In this document: piece by piece, positions 14,606 to 15,815 of the stretch
How the letters are laid out: each line of letters begins with the position of its first letter
Numbering within the stretch: position 1 is the stretch's first letter
DNA from: an uncultured Ruminococcus sp.
GTDB lineage: Bacteria > Bacillota_A > Clostridia > Oscillospirales > Acutalibacteraceae
Reading direction: 5' to 3'
Length of the DNA stretch: 15,815 nt
NCBI GenBank assembly: GCA_902798605.1
Contig: CADBXH010000032.1
Span: 1 to 15,815, forward strand
The notes under the pieces: generated by a model
The model's database searches: none
The model's input: the letters and a program-made list of their open reading frames with translations, nothing else
What the model was told of the DNA's origin: nothing
Position numbers and translations under genes: made by a program

Positions 14606-15001
14606 TTATTTTAAAATATTTCTCCAGTCAAGATCCCCGCGCTCAAGGCCGTGGATAAGCACCTCTGCTGTCGCGATATTTGTAGCAACGGGAATGTTGT
14701 GCATATCGCAAAGGCGAAGCATATTCATATCGTTAGGCTCGTTGGGCTTGGGGCTGAGCGGATCTCTGAAGAAGAGAAGCATATCGATCTCGTTGCAGGA
14801 GATACGAGCGGCGATCTGCTGGCTGCCGCCCTGCGAGCCCGCAAGGAACTTTTGGACCGTGAGGCCTGTCGCCTCTGAAACCATCTTGCCCGTTGTACCT
14901 GTAGCGCACAGGTTGTTGCGGCTCAAAACGCCGCAGTAAGCGATGCAGAACTGCACCATCAATTCTTTCTTTTCGTCATGTGCTATAAGCGCTATATTCA
15001 T
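14606..15001 (-). CDS. mgsA: Methylglyoxal-synthase-family protein lacking several catalytic residues
   Basis: The family enzyme turns dihydroxyacetone phosphate into methylglyoxal and phosphate. The start is taken at the ATG 15001 ([13 protein letters not shown]), 9 bases after GGAGG; a TTG two codons earlier is too close to that site. The protein has 131 residues. The fold motifs are present: AHD (7-9), ATGTTG (33-38), GSQGGSQQI (56-64), FFRDPL (78-83), [13 protein letters not shown] (104-116). Set against the E. coli enzyme, whose sequence I recall, His19, Asp20 and Asp91 are kept (H8, D9, D80), but Asp71 is Ser60, His98 is Asn87 and Asp101 is Asn90. It may therefore be inactive, altered, or a ligand-binding protein. 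It follows a minD-type gene by 31 bases, probably in one operon. Confidence 0.85.
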   Translation of the reverse strand: MNIALIAHDEKKELMVQFCIAYCGVLSRNNLCATGTTGKMVSEATGLTVQKFLAGSQGGSQQIAARISCNEIDMLLFFRDPLSPKPNEPNDMNMLRLCDMHNIPVATNIATAEVLIHGLERGDLDWRNILK

Positions 15002-15032
15002 ATCCAAAATCCTCCAATCTGAATAAAAACTT

Positions 15033-15779
15033 CTAAATCATACCTTTGAGTTCAAGCGGTACAAGATTCCCCTGCAATCTGCCCGAGAGGCGGTCAAATA
15101 CCGCAAAGTGGTATCCCGAATCGATCCCCGCCGCGCCGCGCTGCATTACGACCGAGATGTTCAAATCAAACGGAACAACGGCGATAAGCTGGGTCTGCGA
15201 TGCGTCGATCACAGCGTCAAGGTCGGGATAGAACCCAAGCTTTTTAAATAGCTTTTTGTCAAATCTGTTGATGATCAGCCTTACCTGCGAGACCCCGAGA
15301 GCGTCGAGCTTGTTCCTGACCTTTACCGCTCCCCTTACGCTTGTGGGCTCGGCGTTGGTAACAACAAGAGCCCTGTCCGCGGGTGCGGCAGCGGTGACGA
15401 ACCCCGAGCCGATGCCGGCAGGCGAATCTATTATTACATAATCAAAATTATCCTTGACAGCGTCTACAAGCTGGGTAAAAACCGATGGGCTCAGCTCGTT
15501 TTCCGCGTCAAACGGAGCCGCCATAAGATAAAGATTTTCGTTGTGTTTGCTTTTATATACAGCCTCGCCAAAGGCGCAGTTGCCGCAAACCGCGTCGGAC
15601 GCGTCAAAGAGTATCTCCTGCTCGATGTCAAGCATTATATCAAGTCCGCGCATTCCGCAGTCGCAGTCGATCAGCAACACCTTTTTGCCTTGTTTTATCA
15701 GAGAAACCGATAAGCAGATGCAAACCGTCGACTTTCCTGTGCCGCCCTTGCCCGAAGCAACAACGATAACATTATTCAT
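15033..15779 (-). CDS. minD: MinD-type septum-site ATPase (ParA/MinD family)
   Basis: MinD is a membrane-cycling ATPase that positions the division septum with MinC and a spatial partner. The 248-residue protein has the deviant Walker A KGGTGKST (11-18), the segment [19 protein letters not shown] (35-53) that matches the MinD switch I region, and Walker B VIIDSPAG (115-122). It ends [20 protein letters not shown]. The usual MinD extends about 15-20 residues more into an amphipathic membrane-targeting helix rich in Lys, Phe and Gly, which is not evident here. The ATG has AAGAGG 10 bases upstream. A TAGAAT at about 15799-15804 (- strand) could be a -10 box, but the window ends before a -35. No MinE is found between it and the mgsA-like gene. 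Confidence 0.88.
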   Translation of the reverse strand: MNNVIVVASGKGGTGKSTVCICLSVSLIKQGKKVLLIDCDCGMRGLDIMLDIEQEILFDASDAVCGNCAFGEAVYKSKHNENLYLMAAPFDAENELSPSVFTQLVDAVKDNFDYVIIDSPAGIGSGFVTAAAPADRALVVTNAEPTSVRGAVKVRNKLDALGVSQVRLIINRFDKKLFKKLGFYPDLDAVIDASQTQLIAVVPFDLNISVVMQRGAAGIDSGYHFAVFDRLSGRLQGNLVPLELKGMI

Positions 15780-15815
15780 AATTACAATACCTCTTGTCTA
15801 TTCTATCACAAATCA

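Overview
The window reads as chromosome of an anaerobic, starch-degrading Bacillota bacterium, most like the Ruminococcus / Oscillospiraceae group. The reasons are a secreted amylase with starch-binding, cohesin-like and dockerin modules (the architecture of gut ruminococcal amylosomes), a full set of [FeFe]-hydrogenase maturases, strong AGGAGG-type ribosome sites, and the hisS-aspS and minD-mgsA gene pairs. The genus is inferred, not proven.

Layout. (1) From base 1 to 2155 on the + strand is the 3' part of a large GH13 amylase; its catalytic core lies mostly outside the window. (2) From 2200 to 3819 is an IS1182-like insertion sequence. Its transposase, on the - strand, carries two in-frame stops. 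The element sits in the 4-base loop of a palindrome that appears to have been the terminator of the amylase gene. (3) From 7802 down to 3844 (- strand) is an operon: a small TM1266/ACT-type regulator, hydE, hydG and hydF. These build the H-cluster of [FeFe] hydrogenase; the hydrogenase itself is not here. The leader of this operon holds a strong terminator-like hairpin just before the first ribosome site. (4) From 11097 down to 7948 (- strand) is a three-gene membrane module: an SPFH protein with two zinc ribbons, a zinc-ribbon membrane protein, and a secreted TPM-domain protein. It matches the Bacillus ydjI, ydjG and ydjH set in a different order and without pspA. (5) From 14322 down to 11229 (- strand) are hisS and aspS, tightly coupled. 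(6) Upstream of hisS is a 159-bp near-symmetrical palindrome, either a MITE-like repeat or a structured leader. (7) From 15779 down to 14606 (- strand) are a MinD-type ATPase and a methylglyoxal-synthase-family protein.

Most worth a second look: the MgsA-like protein has lost three residues that are catalytic in the E. coli enzyme (Asp71, His98, Asp101 become Ser, Asn, Asn) while keeping the fold motifs, and it sits beside a MinD that ends before the usual membrane-targeting helix. The palindrome upstream of hisS, the hyd-operon leader hairpin and the palindrome-targeted IS are the main non-coding signals. No tRNA, rRNA or CRISPR array was recognised.
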